10,505 nt of DNA from Dehalococcoidia bacterium (GTDB taxonomy: Bacteria; Chloroflexota; Dehalococcoidia; Dehalococcoidales; Fen-1064): the NCBI GenBank assembly GCA_003153075.1, contig PMBW01000201.1:1-10505 (forward strand), read 5' to 3'. Positions within the stretch are counted from its first letter, which is position 1. Every line of letters begins with the position of its first letter. Below are positions 1 through 6,565 of the stretch, one piece after another. The notes beneath the pieces were generated by a model. The model saw only the letters and a program-made list of their open reading frames with translations. It did not search any database and was not told the DNA's origin. A program made the translations under genes and the position numbers.

Positions 1-717
1 GGCTCGCTGAAGCATACGCCGGGTATCCTGCCGATGGTCGCCGCCAGCCACGAACAGGGATTTTCCCGGATTATCGTCCCGGAAGCCAGCGCGAAAGAAG
101 CATCGCTGGTGGATGGGGTGGAAATCCTGCCCTTCGCCAACCTGGCACAAATTGCCGCCTATCTGAGTAAAGAAGCCTCGCCGCTGCCGGTTCCTACCAA
201 CGTGGCGGATGAAGAATATATACCCCTGGAAATGACCGGCATCGATTTTGCCTATATTAAAGGGCAGGAACACGTCAAACGGGCGCTGGAGATTGCGGCG
301 GCCGGCGGCCACAACGTGGTGATGATGGGGCCGCCGGGCAGTGGAAAAACACTGCTGGCGCGTTCGCTCTGCTCTATCTTACCGCCGATGACCAATGATG
401 AAGCCATCGAGGTGACAAAAATATACAGTATCAGCGGGCTTTTACCGCCTTCCACCCCGATGGTACGGCAACGTCCGTTCCGTTCACCGCATTACACCAT
501 ATCCAATGTCGGTCTGGTGGGCGGCGGGCATTTTCCCAAACCCGGTGAAATCAGCCTGAGTCACCGCGGCGTGCTTTTTCTGGACGAATTACCGGAATTC
601 GGGCATACGTTGCTGGAAGTGTTACGGCAGCCGCTGGAAGATAGAGTGGTATCGATCTCACGCGCGCAGGGGAGCGTTACTTTCCCCGCCAATTTGACAC
701 TCGTCCATGAGAGGTAA
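1..717 (+). pseudogene. comM: ComM/YifB-family Mg-chelatase-like AAA+ ATPase, both ends missing
   Basis: The reading frame is open from base 1, so the gene begins left of the window; the first visible residues ([13 protein letters not shown]) match the middle of ComM/YifB proteins, just before the ATPase domain. Counting from base 1, Walker A GPPGSGKT is at residues 110-117, the family motif [11 protein letters not shown] at 158-168, Walker [11 protein letters not shown] at 191-200, and [11 protein letters not shown] at 221-231. After NLTLV the family normally continues with an Asn-Pro-Cys-Pro-Cys-Gly block (sensor 1) and the Mg_chelatase_C domain. Here three unrelated residues and a stop (715-717) follow. 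The gene is thus broken near base 705, where sequence belonging to a recombinase fragment starts. ComM is a helicase-like hexameric ATPase that aids branch migration during natural transformation. This copy lacks sensor 1 and the C-terminal lid and is almost certainly inactive. The family call is firm; that this is a pseudogene is inferred from the missing conserved C-terminus. Confidence 0.88.
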
Positions 718-1887
718 TGATTCCTCAATATCCCATTTGACCTGTAATTTATGCTTTCGAGTGTCGTTATTTTCTGGTTTAACCATTCTCATTCTTGCAA
801 TTTTACCAGACACCGATCTCTCTGTGCGGCCTAACAGATGAGACAAGTCCTTCACATTGAGTTGTCCGTTCAAATAATCGTGAGACAATATAGCTTCTTC
901 CCCAGGTTGCCAATGGTTATATTTCACCTGATGACATTTGCTGCGATCACGCTTTATATGCATCCTCGTTGCTTTACATTTAATCGATGTCCAACTTCGG
1001 CTTGGAAATGCCATACGGATATTATCCGCTGATTCATATGGCCAAAGTTCAGATAACAACCTTTCTTCTTTTTGTTTCCAGTCTGGTTCGCGCCAACGAC
1101 TGTCATAGCGGATAATAACAGAGTATTTGTCGCCAGTACGCCAAAATACGATGGCTTCAATTGTTTTAGTCACAGGATGGTGGACAACCTCGATTTTCTG
1201 TAGAACCAAACGAAAAAACCTGTTCTTAAGGCGATCTGGTATCTTGTCCCAATACTCATGCAGGTTAGAAAGAAAGCTACGTACTAAGGTAACATCCTCA
1301 TCATTTAAAGCTACTTCCGATTTCATTTCTGCAGTTTTCTGTACTTCTATTAAAGCTTGTTTCCGCTGAGCTATGGCATCAAATATATATGTTCGCTCCT
1401 CATTATTCCGGGCTGATGCCAAGCCTTCCTTGAGGTTATCAATTTCTGCCTCTAATTTCTTAATTTGACCTTGCATATTTGTCGATTGCGTTCTTAAATG
1501 CTCTCGCTCTTCGGTAATTTTGTTTATTACCTTATCAGCTTCTGAAACAAATGAGCATTGCTTTAAGACGTAATCGCTTACGGCATTGTCTAGAACGTAT
1601 GCTGGAAATTGAAAGTCTGCCTTTGGACTAGTTCCAGTGCGGTACTGTGCTTTACAACTGTAAAATTTCCTTGCGGAAGAGCAACTTAACAGGCAGTTAT
1701 GCATCCGGCATTGGATTATTCCAGAAAGCGGCAAAGGATCAAAATAAGCTGCTTTCCCCTTTTTAACCAGATTATTATTTTTCAGGATGTTATTAACGAA
1801 GTTAAAGGTTTTCAGGTCTATCAAAGGTGGATGGTTATTATCGACAGTTTCATTGCCCCATTGCCCACATGTTGTATTTACTTCACA
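658..1887 (-). pseudogene. Large serine recombinase, C-terminal remnant without catalytic domain
   Basis: The frame is open from 1887 (in-frame stop at 1888-1890) to a stop at 658-660; a TTG at 1824 is the first start-like codon but has no convincing ribosome binding site. The residues around 1800-1850 (NNHPPLIDLKTFNFVNNIL) resemble the end of the 'Recombinase' domain of large serine integrases. A zinc-ribbon-like stretch (LSGIIQCRMHNC...FYSC) follows, with no obvious fourth ligand. Then come a long charged coiled coil (about residues 95-170 counted from the TTG) and a segment ending in IVFWRTGDKYSVIIRY. The C-terminus carries two helix-turn-helix-like segments of SANT/Myb type, around FPSRSWTSIKCKATRM and LLGRTERSVSGKIARM. 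The N-terminal resolvase domain with the catalytic serine is absent: only about 20 bases separate the open frame from sirtuin sequence. The last roughly 15 residues are read from the antisense of the comM fragment, so the stop may not be native. The DNA is visibly A+T-richer than both flanks. It is probably inactive. The coiled coil plus zinc ribbon makes the family call good but not certain. Confidence 0.75.
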
Positions 1888-1907
1888 CTAAAATCGCTAG
1901 TATAAGT
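706..1907. mobile_element. Remnant of a serine-recombinase mobile element between two broken genes
   Basis: The boundaries are the points where homology to host genes stops: the ComM frame loses family similarity after codon 703-705, and the sirtuin frame begins at the Asp codon at 1910-1912. The stretch between holds only the recombinase remnant and is A+T-rich. No cargo gene, terminal inverted repeat or target-site duplication was seen; serine integrases leave only a 2-3 bp shared core, so that absence is not informative. Each boundary has a short TTTGA (693-697 and 1907-1911), which may be chance. Inference: one end of an integrated element whose remainder was deleted together with parts of comM and the sirtuin gene. 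Confidence 0.5.
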
Positions 1908-2359
1908 TTGATAACCTGCATATGATTGCAGGAAGTAAAAAAGTCGCAGAGATTCACGGTAATATCAAAAAAGTGCGCTGCGTCAAATGCAACGCCCGCT
2001 ACAGCAGGGACGATATTTCATTGGACCGGATACCGCCAAGATGTCCGAAATGCGATGGGATCATCAAGAGCGACATCGTCATGTTCGGTGAACCGATTCC
2101 TTTAGATGTGCTGAAAATTTGCCAGCGTGAAACAGATAAATCCGACTGCATGCTGATGGTGGGGACTTCTGCGCTGGTTTACCCGGCGGCGGATTTTCCG
2201 CTGGAAGTCCGCAGTAAAGGCGGTATCTTGATCGAGGTCAACCTCTACGAAACAGAAATGACTCCACTGTGCGATATTAGCCTGCGCGGTAAAGCAAGTG
2301 AATTGGTGCCCGAACTGGTGGAGATTATTAGAAAGCTGCACGCAAACAATAATCAATAA
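1907..2359 (+). pseudogene. Sirtuin (Sir2/CobB-type NAD-dependent protein deacylase), N-terminus missing
   Basis: The sirtuin frame can be read from 1907 (Phe, Asp-Asn-Leu-His, then Met at 1922); an in-frame stop at 1898-1900 lies upstream. Counting from Met 1922, the catalytic histidine motif EIHGN is at 10-14 and the zinc ligands are Cys20, Cys23, Cys41 and Cys44 (two CxxC pairs). Further motifs are IVMFGE at 52-57, VGTSALVYPAA at 80-90 (NAD pocket) and IEVN at 104-107. The N-terminal GAG-I-S NAD-binding segment and the first half of the Rossmann fold, normally about 100 residues, are missing; the family block TQNIDNLH survives only as DNLH. There is no Shine-Dalgarno sequence before the ATG at 1922. 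A product from that ATG would be 145 residues with zinc module and catalytic His but an incomplete NAD site, so it is almost certainly inactive. The truncation point coincides with the edge of the recombinase remnant. The family call is very firm. Confidence 0.88.
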
Positions 2360-2447
2360 TCAAGCTTTAAGAAACAAGAAAATCCAGATAAATAAACAAC
2401 AATATTTAACAATACTACCTTTACAGAATTTATTTTCGGTGAAATCC

Positions 2448-2467
2448 ATCCCGACTTTCGACGGGAT
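2448..2467. terminator. Stem-loop between convergent genes, possible weak bidirectional terminator
   Basis: A 6-bp perfect stem (ATCCCG / CGGGAT) with an 8-base loop lies downstream of both the sirtuin remnant (plus, ends 2359) and the antitoxin (minus, ends 2509). Neither strand has a convincing T-run after it, so intrinsic termination would be weak. It could equally be a dispersed palindromic repeat. Confidence 0.3.
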
Positions 2468-2508
2468 CCTGTCCATAATCGCTTGTCTGATTATTTCGAC
2501 ATTAGGTA

Positions 2509-2910
2509 TCATTTAGTATCTGATGCTTGGGATTTAGTGCTTCTTTTCACGGTATATTTTTTCTTCTGCTCTTTGACCAACACCGCTTTGATCACTTCTT
2601 TTGATCCGCGCGGGCGGAATATAATTTCGGCGTCAGCATTCAAGGCATCCGCCATTTTGGCGATATAACTAATAGTCGGCGAAACCCGCCCGTTTTCCAC
2701 CTTCGAGATATAAGCCTGTTTAGTATTCAGCTTATTCGCCAGTTTTTTCTGTGTTTCATTGCCCCGCATCCGCAATTCGATCAAGGCGCGTTCCGTCGCG
2801 AATTCCGCATCCAGTTCATTCCAGGCCTTTTTAAATTTTTTATCTCTTAACTTGTCCGTTAATACTTCTTCAAATGTCCGGCAGCCTGCGGGAATTTTGC
2901 ATTGTTTCAT
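2509..2910 (-). CDS. higA: HigA-like antitoxin with XRE-family helix-turn-helix
   Basis: A protein of 133 residues. A cro/C1-type helix-turn-helix covers about residues 42-95, with NETQKKLANKLNTKQAYISK followed by VENGRVSPTISYIAKMADAL, the classic XRE pattern. The N-terminal 40 residues (TFEEVL...KKAWNELDAEFATERALIEL) are the segment commonly found ahead of the helix-turn-helix in HigA-type antitoxins. The C-terminus after about residue 105 is lysine-rich and probably disordered. The ATG at 2910 is one base after the toxin stop, and its strong ribosome binding site (GGAAGGAG) lies inside the last toxin codons, so the two are translationally coupled. In HigBA systems the antitoxin binds and neutralises the toxin and represses the shared promoter. 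The toxin-first order and paired reading frames make the role well supported. Other XRE-containing antitoxin subfamilies are possible. Confidence 0.87.
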   Translation of the reverse strand: MKQCKIPAGCRTFEEVLTDKLRDKKFKKAWNELDAEFATERALIELRMRGNETQKKLANKLNTKQAYISKVENGRVSPTISYIAKMADALNADAEIIFRPRGSKEVIKAVLVKEQKKKYTVKRSTKSQASDTK

Positions 2911-2911
2911 A

Positions 2912-3259
2912 TCATTCTCCTTCCGCCCGGCGCAGATAATCCGCGTATCTATTTTCTGCTATTTGGATTTCACTTTTCGGTGTTTTTTGCGTCTTCTTCA
3001 TGAATGCCCTGACCAGGACGTAATACTGCTCCCGATGTAAAAAATAAAGCACCCGGTAGCGGTCGATTTTAATCTCCCAGATTTTACCGTCGATATGTTT
3101 GATGTGGTTTTCGAGGACAGCAAGACCGTAGGCTTTCAAAAGCTCTACCGCTTTGTAGACTTTAACGGAATCGTTTTCACCAAAATTGTCAATTTCGTTG
3201 ACGACCGAGTCCCGCCCATCCTCACTGGCATAAAAAACTACTTTCCATTCCGGCTTCAT
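2912..3259 (-). CDS. higB: HigB/RelE-superfamily (phage Gp49-like) mRNA interferase toxin
   Basis: A protein of 115 residues, the usual size for this family. Diagnostic blocks are KIWEIKIDRYRVLYFLH (about residues 59-75) and the C-terminal AFMKKTQKTPKSEIQIAENR (about 85-104), both typical of the Gp49-like HigB family. These toxins fold like RelE and cleave mRNA on the ribosome; the conserved basic and aromatic residues in these blocks line the active site. The gene appears intact, so the pair may be functional. It is the first gene of a two-gene operon with the antitoxin immediately downstream. Its promoter lies very close to the ATG (3257-3259), so the transcript would have almost no leader; AGGGG sits only a few bases before the ATG, too close for a good Shine-Dalgarno. 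A low toxin-to-antitoxin translation ratio is an inference from that contrast. Confidence 0.9.
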   Translation of the reverse strand: MKPEWKVVFYASEDGRDSVVNEIDNFGENDSVKVYKAVELLKAYGLAVLENHIKHIDGKIWEIKIDRYRVLYFLHREQYYVLVRAFMKKTQKTPKSEIQIAENRYADYLRRAEGE

Positions 3260-3266
3260 TGCCCCT

Positions 3267-3296
3267 ATAATATAACCTATAAGTTATATCTGTCAA
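3267..3296 (-). promoter_or_regulatory. Promoter of the toxin-antitoxin operon
   Basis: On the minus strand a perfect -35 TTGACA (3296-3291) is followed by TATATT (3274-3269, spacer 16) or TATTAT (3272-3267, spacer 18) as -10. Either puts the transcription start at about 3260-3262, next to the toxin ATG at 3259. The match to a sigma-70 consensus is good; the exact -10 is ambiguous. Confidence 0.65.
3270..3289. promoter_or_regulatory. Inverted repeat in the toxin-antitoxin promoter, probable antitoxin operator
   Basis: Perfect 7-bp arms ATATAAC and GTTATAT are separated by 6 bases. The repeat fills the space between -35 and -10 and overlaps the -10. This is the usual position for an operator through which HigA-type antitoxins, alone or with the toxin, repress their own operon. 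The palindrome is seen directly; its role is inferred from position. Confidence 0.6.
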
Positions 3297-3343
3297 GAAT
3301 TTGTCACGGAGACTGATATTTTTTCTTTTGACTTATTGTCAGC

Positions 3344-3373
3344 TTGACACTCAGGTATTGCAAACCGCATTAT
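3344..3373 (+). promoter_or_regulatory. Candidate promoter of the transporter-phosphoesterase operon
   Basis: A perfect -35 TTGACA (3344-3349) with an 18-base spacer to CATTAT (3368-3373, 4 of 6 matches). A small inverted repeat, TGTCA-gct-TGACA (3337-3349), overlaps the -35 and could be a repressor site. The -10 is weak, so the call is tentative. The start of transcription would give a leader of about 50 bases before the ATG at 3432. Confidence 0.45.
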
Positions 3374-3431
3374 TGAGGTTAGTATTTAACGGCAAGCTGT
3401 AGATAATACAAGTACTATCAGGACAGACAAA

Positions 3432-5057
3432 ATGTTTTCAGGGTCCGACAAAGATAGCAGTGGGCTGCTCTCTTTACCGAAAAAGCAATTAGTTATCACT
3501 TTGATCGGCTTAATGCTGGCTATTTTTATGGGCTCCCTCGATCAGACAATCGTCGGCACGGCCACACCGCGCATTGTTAGCGACCTCGGCGGTTTCAGTG
3601 AGTATACCTGGATAACGACAATCTATATCATTACCTCGGCAATAGCCATCCCGATTACCGGTAAACTGACCGACATGTTCGGCCGCAAGTACTTCTATAT
3701 CGGCGGCTTAATAATTTTTACACTCGCTTCCTTTTTCTGCGGTTTGAGCAATTCGATGAATGCGCTGATTGTCTGGCGCGGAATTCAGGGTATCGGCGCC
3801 GGAATCATGATGGCAAACGCCTTCATTGTGATCGGTGATTTGTTCCCGCCGGCAAACCGCGGTAAATTCATGGGCTATGTCAGCTCCGTTTTTGCAATAT
3901 CATCGGTAATCGGCCCGATACTGGGTGGATTTATCACCGATACTATATCCTGGCACTGGGTATTTTTCGTCAATATCCCGTTAGGCATACTGATTATTTT
4001 CCTTTTCATCTTCAATTTTCCGGATATCAAACCGGACCAGGCTAAGCACCACATCGATTACCCGGGAATAACAGCTTTAACATTGACAGTCGTGCCGTTA
4101 ATGCTGGCATTATCGTGGGGCGGCTCTCAATATGCCTGGGATTCCCCAGTGATTATCGGAATTTTTGTCTTTTCAATAATAATGCTAGCTCTTTTTATTT
4201 TGATCGAAAAGCGTGCCCGGGAGCCCATCATTCCGATGGAATTGTTCCAGAATAGGATTGTGACGGTTTCCATAATTGTCGCTTTTCTTACGTCCTGCGT
4301 CATGTTCGGGTGTATTACTTTTATCCCGCTCTTCTTTCAAGGCGTGCTGGGAGTCACCGCCACCGCAAGCGGCAGTCTCCTCATCCCTATGACACTGGCT
4401 TCAGGAGCAGGGAGTTTCCTTTCCGGACAATTACTCGCGCGCACCGGGGGACATTATCGTTGGCAAGCGATGATCGGTCTGGTGATTATGATAATCGGTG
4501 TCTGGTTTTTATCCCGGATTACTCCGCAAACGAGCAATGCTCAAGCCGTTATCTTTATGATAATCACCGGATTTGGACTGGGGATAACCATGCCGATATA
4601 TACTATCGTGGTCCAAAATGCCGTGGCCTACAAAATGCTCGGAGTAGCGACTTCCAGCGTCCCGTTTTTCCGTTCCCTCGGCGGGTCGGTCGGTCTGGCA
4701 ATTTTCGGTTCGATGCTGAACAGCCATTTTGCTTCTCATTTTCTGAGCAGTATCCCGGGAGTAGTAAAAACGACGCTGCCTGCAGACAAACTTACTGCCC
4801 TGGCGCGCGATCCGCAGGCGCTGGTCAGCGTCCAGGCACAATCTCAATTAAGAGATACATTCAACATTTTCGGTTCACAGGGACAGGCGCTGTTTGACCA
4901 GACATTGCAGGCATTGCGTCAGTCTTTAAGTTCGGCCGTCACCAGGGTTTTTTTGATCACGTTGTTCATCGGAATAATTGCTTTCGTCACCAATCTTTTC
5001 CTCAAGGAAATCCCTCTGCTTAAACAATACAAAAAAGACGGTCTTATAGATAAATAA
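3432..5057 (+). CDS. DHA2-family MFS multidrug:H+ antiporter (EmrB/QacA type)
   Basis: A protein of 541 residues with about 14 predicted membrane helices, the DHA2 topology. Visible family motifs: D1 (LDQTIVGTATPRI, residues 36-48, with the membrane acidic residue Asp37), motif A in the 2-3 loop (GKLTDMFGRK, 77-86), motif B (RGIQGIGAGI, 116-125), and motif C, the antiporter signature (SSVIGPILGGFI, about 157-168). A long polar loop of about 60 residues before the last helix (roughly 440-505) is also typical of DHA2 proteins. The usual Asn of motif D1 (TIVN) is Gly here. The ATG at 3432 has AGGA about 8 bases upstream. Members expel hydrophobic or cationic drugs and other lipophilic compounds in exchange for protons; the substrate cannot be read from sequence. 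No EmrA-type adaptor is nearby, consistent with export across a single membrane. A phosphoesterase gene follows 18 bases downstream and is probably cotranscribed. Confidence 0.9.
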   Translation: MFSGSDKDSSGLLSLPKKQLVITLIGLMLAIFMGSLDQTIVGTATPRIVSDLGGFSEYTWITTIYIITSAIAIPITGKLTDMFGRKYFYIGGLIIFTLASFFCGLSNSMNALIVWRGIQGIGAGIMMANAFIVIGDLFPPANRGKFMGYVSSVFAISSVIGPILGGFITDTISWHWVFFVNIPLGILIIFLFIFNFPDIKPDQAKHHIDYPGITALTLTVVPLMLALSWGGSQYAWDSPVIIGIFVFSIIMLALFILIEKRAREPIIPMELFQNRIVTVSIIVAFLTSCVMFGCITFIPLFFQGVLGVTATASGSLLIPMTLASGAGSFLSGQLLARTGGHYRWQAMIGLVIMIIGVWFLSRITPQTSNAQAVIFMIITGFGLGITMPIYTIVVQNAVAYKMLGVATSSVPFFRSLGGSVGLAIFGSMLNSHFASHFLSSIPGVVKTTLPADKLTALARDPQALVSVQAQSQLRDTFNIFGSQGQALFDQTLQALRQSLSSAVTRVFLITLFIGIIAFVTNLFLKEIPLLKQYKKDGLIDK

Positions 5058-5075
5058 CCGGAGGATAAACCAAAT

Positions 5076-6470
5076 ATGAAGAAGAATATTTTCTTTTGGT
5101 TGGCAATACTGGCCGCGGTATTGATGTTCGTATTCCTGGGCTGGGCATTCAGTCAGCACGGTACGATCGGACTTTTCCGCGTCAACGGTATCTTCCAGAA
5201 GCTGTTTATTATCCTTGGAATATTCGGCCTGATTTTAGCCGGCCTGGCTTTACTGGAAAGGCGGTTACAGTCAAAATCACCAACGCGCAGGACCATAATA
5301 CTATCATTTTTCGTGCGCGCCGGGACGCTGCTGGGAATCGCCATTTTTATCTTCGCTTTTGTTTTTATCGGTATCATACCCGGTCCGCAAAAAGCGGGCC
5401 AATCGCCCCAATTGATGCTGGAAGACGGTTCCGGGATCAACGGCGTGCCGAATATTGCAATTGTTTTCAATACAGAGAAAGCTACCAGTAACACGGTTAA
5501 ATGGGGGCCGGAAAACTCCTCCATCACACTGAATGAAGAAAAACCGGCGACGCAGCACGTTTTTGCGCTCAACGACCTGCGGCCTGATACCAGATACTGG
5601 TACCAGATCAATGACGGACAAAAAATCTGGTTTAACACACCTCCGGTTAGCGGCAAGCCTTTACATTTCGCTGTGGGAAGCGACCCTCATTTCGGTTCCG
5701 GCAACTCACATAACGACCTCACTACCAAAATGCTCAAACAGATTGGCGACCCGGCAAACAAGTATACTCTGTTCTTCTCTCTGGGCGATATTGTGGAATA
5801 CGGTTTCAAAGACGCGCAGTGGCAAAAAGCGCTGCAAGCTATAGCGGTAACCACATCATCGATTCCGGTGAAATATGCGGTGGGCAATCATGATACATTG
5901 TTAGGTGGTTTAGCCCGCTGCGAGTCTTACTACGACCCGGCGGGAATGGCGCTGCAATCAGGCACCAGGCTCTGGCAACGGATTGATGTCGGGAAAGTGC
6001 ATTTCCTGGTGATCGACCTGGAATGGAGCGCCGAAAGCTTCACTGCTGACCAAGCCGCCTGGCTGGAAAAACAGCTGGCAAGTATCCCGCAGGATGAATG
6101 GAAGATCGTCATGGGGCACGGGTTCTACTATGCTTCCGGATCAGTGGTAGACGGCTGGAAATGGTACGATAATCAGGAAACGATTAAGAAATTGTCTCCG
6201 CTTTTTGAAAAATACGGCGTGGACATGGTGTTTTCCGGCCACGACCATGAACTGGAACTGCTGCAAAAATCCGGCGTGACGTATATTGTTGCCGGCACAT
6301 TTGGCGGGAAGCTGGAAGCAGAGCGGCAGTATACGTCTCCGTCCAGTGTCTGGTATTCCAACAAAGACTTTGCCTTCGTGGATGTATCAGTGAACGGCGC
6401 GAATGCTAACCTGGTTTTTCGTTCCCCTGAAGGTGATGCAATCTACAGTCAGGTGATACAGAAACACTGA
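5076..6470 (+). CDS. Membrane-anchored calcineurin-like metallophosphoesterase with purple-acid-phosphatase-like architecture
   Basis: A protein of 464 residues. Three hydrophobic helices come first (about 5-25, 42-60, 75-101). The Arg/Lys-rich loop between helices 2 and 3 (ERRLQSKSPTRR) suggests it is cytoplasmic, placing the rest outside the membrane. Residues about 112-190 look like the fibronectin-III-like N-domain of purple acid phosphatases (ending LNDLRPDTRYWYQINDGQ). The catalytic domain has all metal-binding blocks: DPH (Asp203, His205), LGDIV (Asp238), GNHD (270-273), GHGF (His348) and GHDH (388-391). These bind two metal ions that hydrolyse phosphomono- or diesters; the substrate is unknown. 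The ATG at 5076 is preceded by CGGAGGA about 10 bases upstream. It lies 18 bases after the transporter stop, so cotranscription is likely. No purple-enzyme Tyr ligand can be assigned with confidence, so 'purple-acid-phosphatase-like' refers to layout only. Confidence 0.87.
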   Translation: MKKNIFFWLAILAAVLMFVFLGWAFSQHGTIGLFRVNGIFQKLFIILGIFGLILAGLALLERRLQSKSPTRRTIILSFFVRAGTLLGIAIFIFAFVFIGIIPGPQKAGQSPQLMLEDGSGINGVPNIAIVFNTEKATSNTVKWGPENSSITLNEEKPATQHVFALNDLRPDTRYWYQINDGQKIWFNTPPVSGKPLHFAVGSDPHFGSGNSHNDLTTKMLKQIGDPANKYTLFFSLGDIVEYGFKDAQWQKALQAIAVTTSSIPVKYAVGNHDTLLGGLARCESYYDPAGMALQSGTRLWQRIDVGKVHFLVIDLEWSAESFTADQAAWLEKQLASIPQDEWKIVMGHGFYYASGSVVDGWKWYDNQETIKKLSPLFEKYGVDMVFSGHDHELELLQKSGVTYIVAGTFGGKLEAERQYTSPSSVWYSNKDFAFVDVSVNGANANLVFRSPEGDAIYSQVIQKH

Positions 6471-6565
6471 AACATTCTTTTATTAAAAGCGAAGTGCAAA
6501 AAGACGCTATAAGGCAATTATAAGATCACCGGTTCCGCCTGAAGTAGACTCGCATTTTCTGTTTA

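Noticed and set aside
838..1032. Plus-strand open frames within 838-1905 and a second minus-strand frame at 954-1160
   Set aside because: They overlap the recombinase remnant in other frames, lack ribosome sites and show no family-like patterns.
1922..2359. A functional short sirtuin starting at the ATG at 1922
   Set aside because: Sirtuin similarity continues upstream of that ATG (DNLH), there is no ribosome binding site, and half of the NAD-binding fold is absent.
4310..4897. Long overlapping frames inside the exporter and phosphoesterase genes (for example 4310-4897 plus, 5153-5656 minus)
   Set aside because: The exporter and phosphoesterase have clear family motifs throughout; these frames are shadows with low-complexity, shadow-like composition.
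6477..6489. CTTTT-ATT-AAAAG inverted repeat after the phosphoesterase as a terminator
   Set aside because: The stem has only one G-C pair, the loop is 3 bases and no T-run follows; no convincing terminator is visible between the convergent genes (6471-6565).
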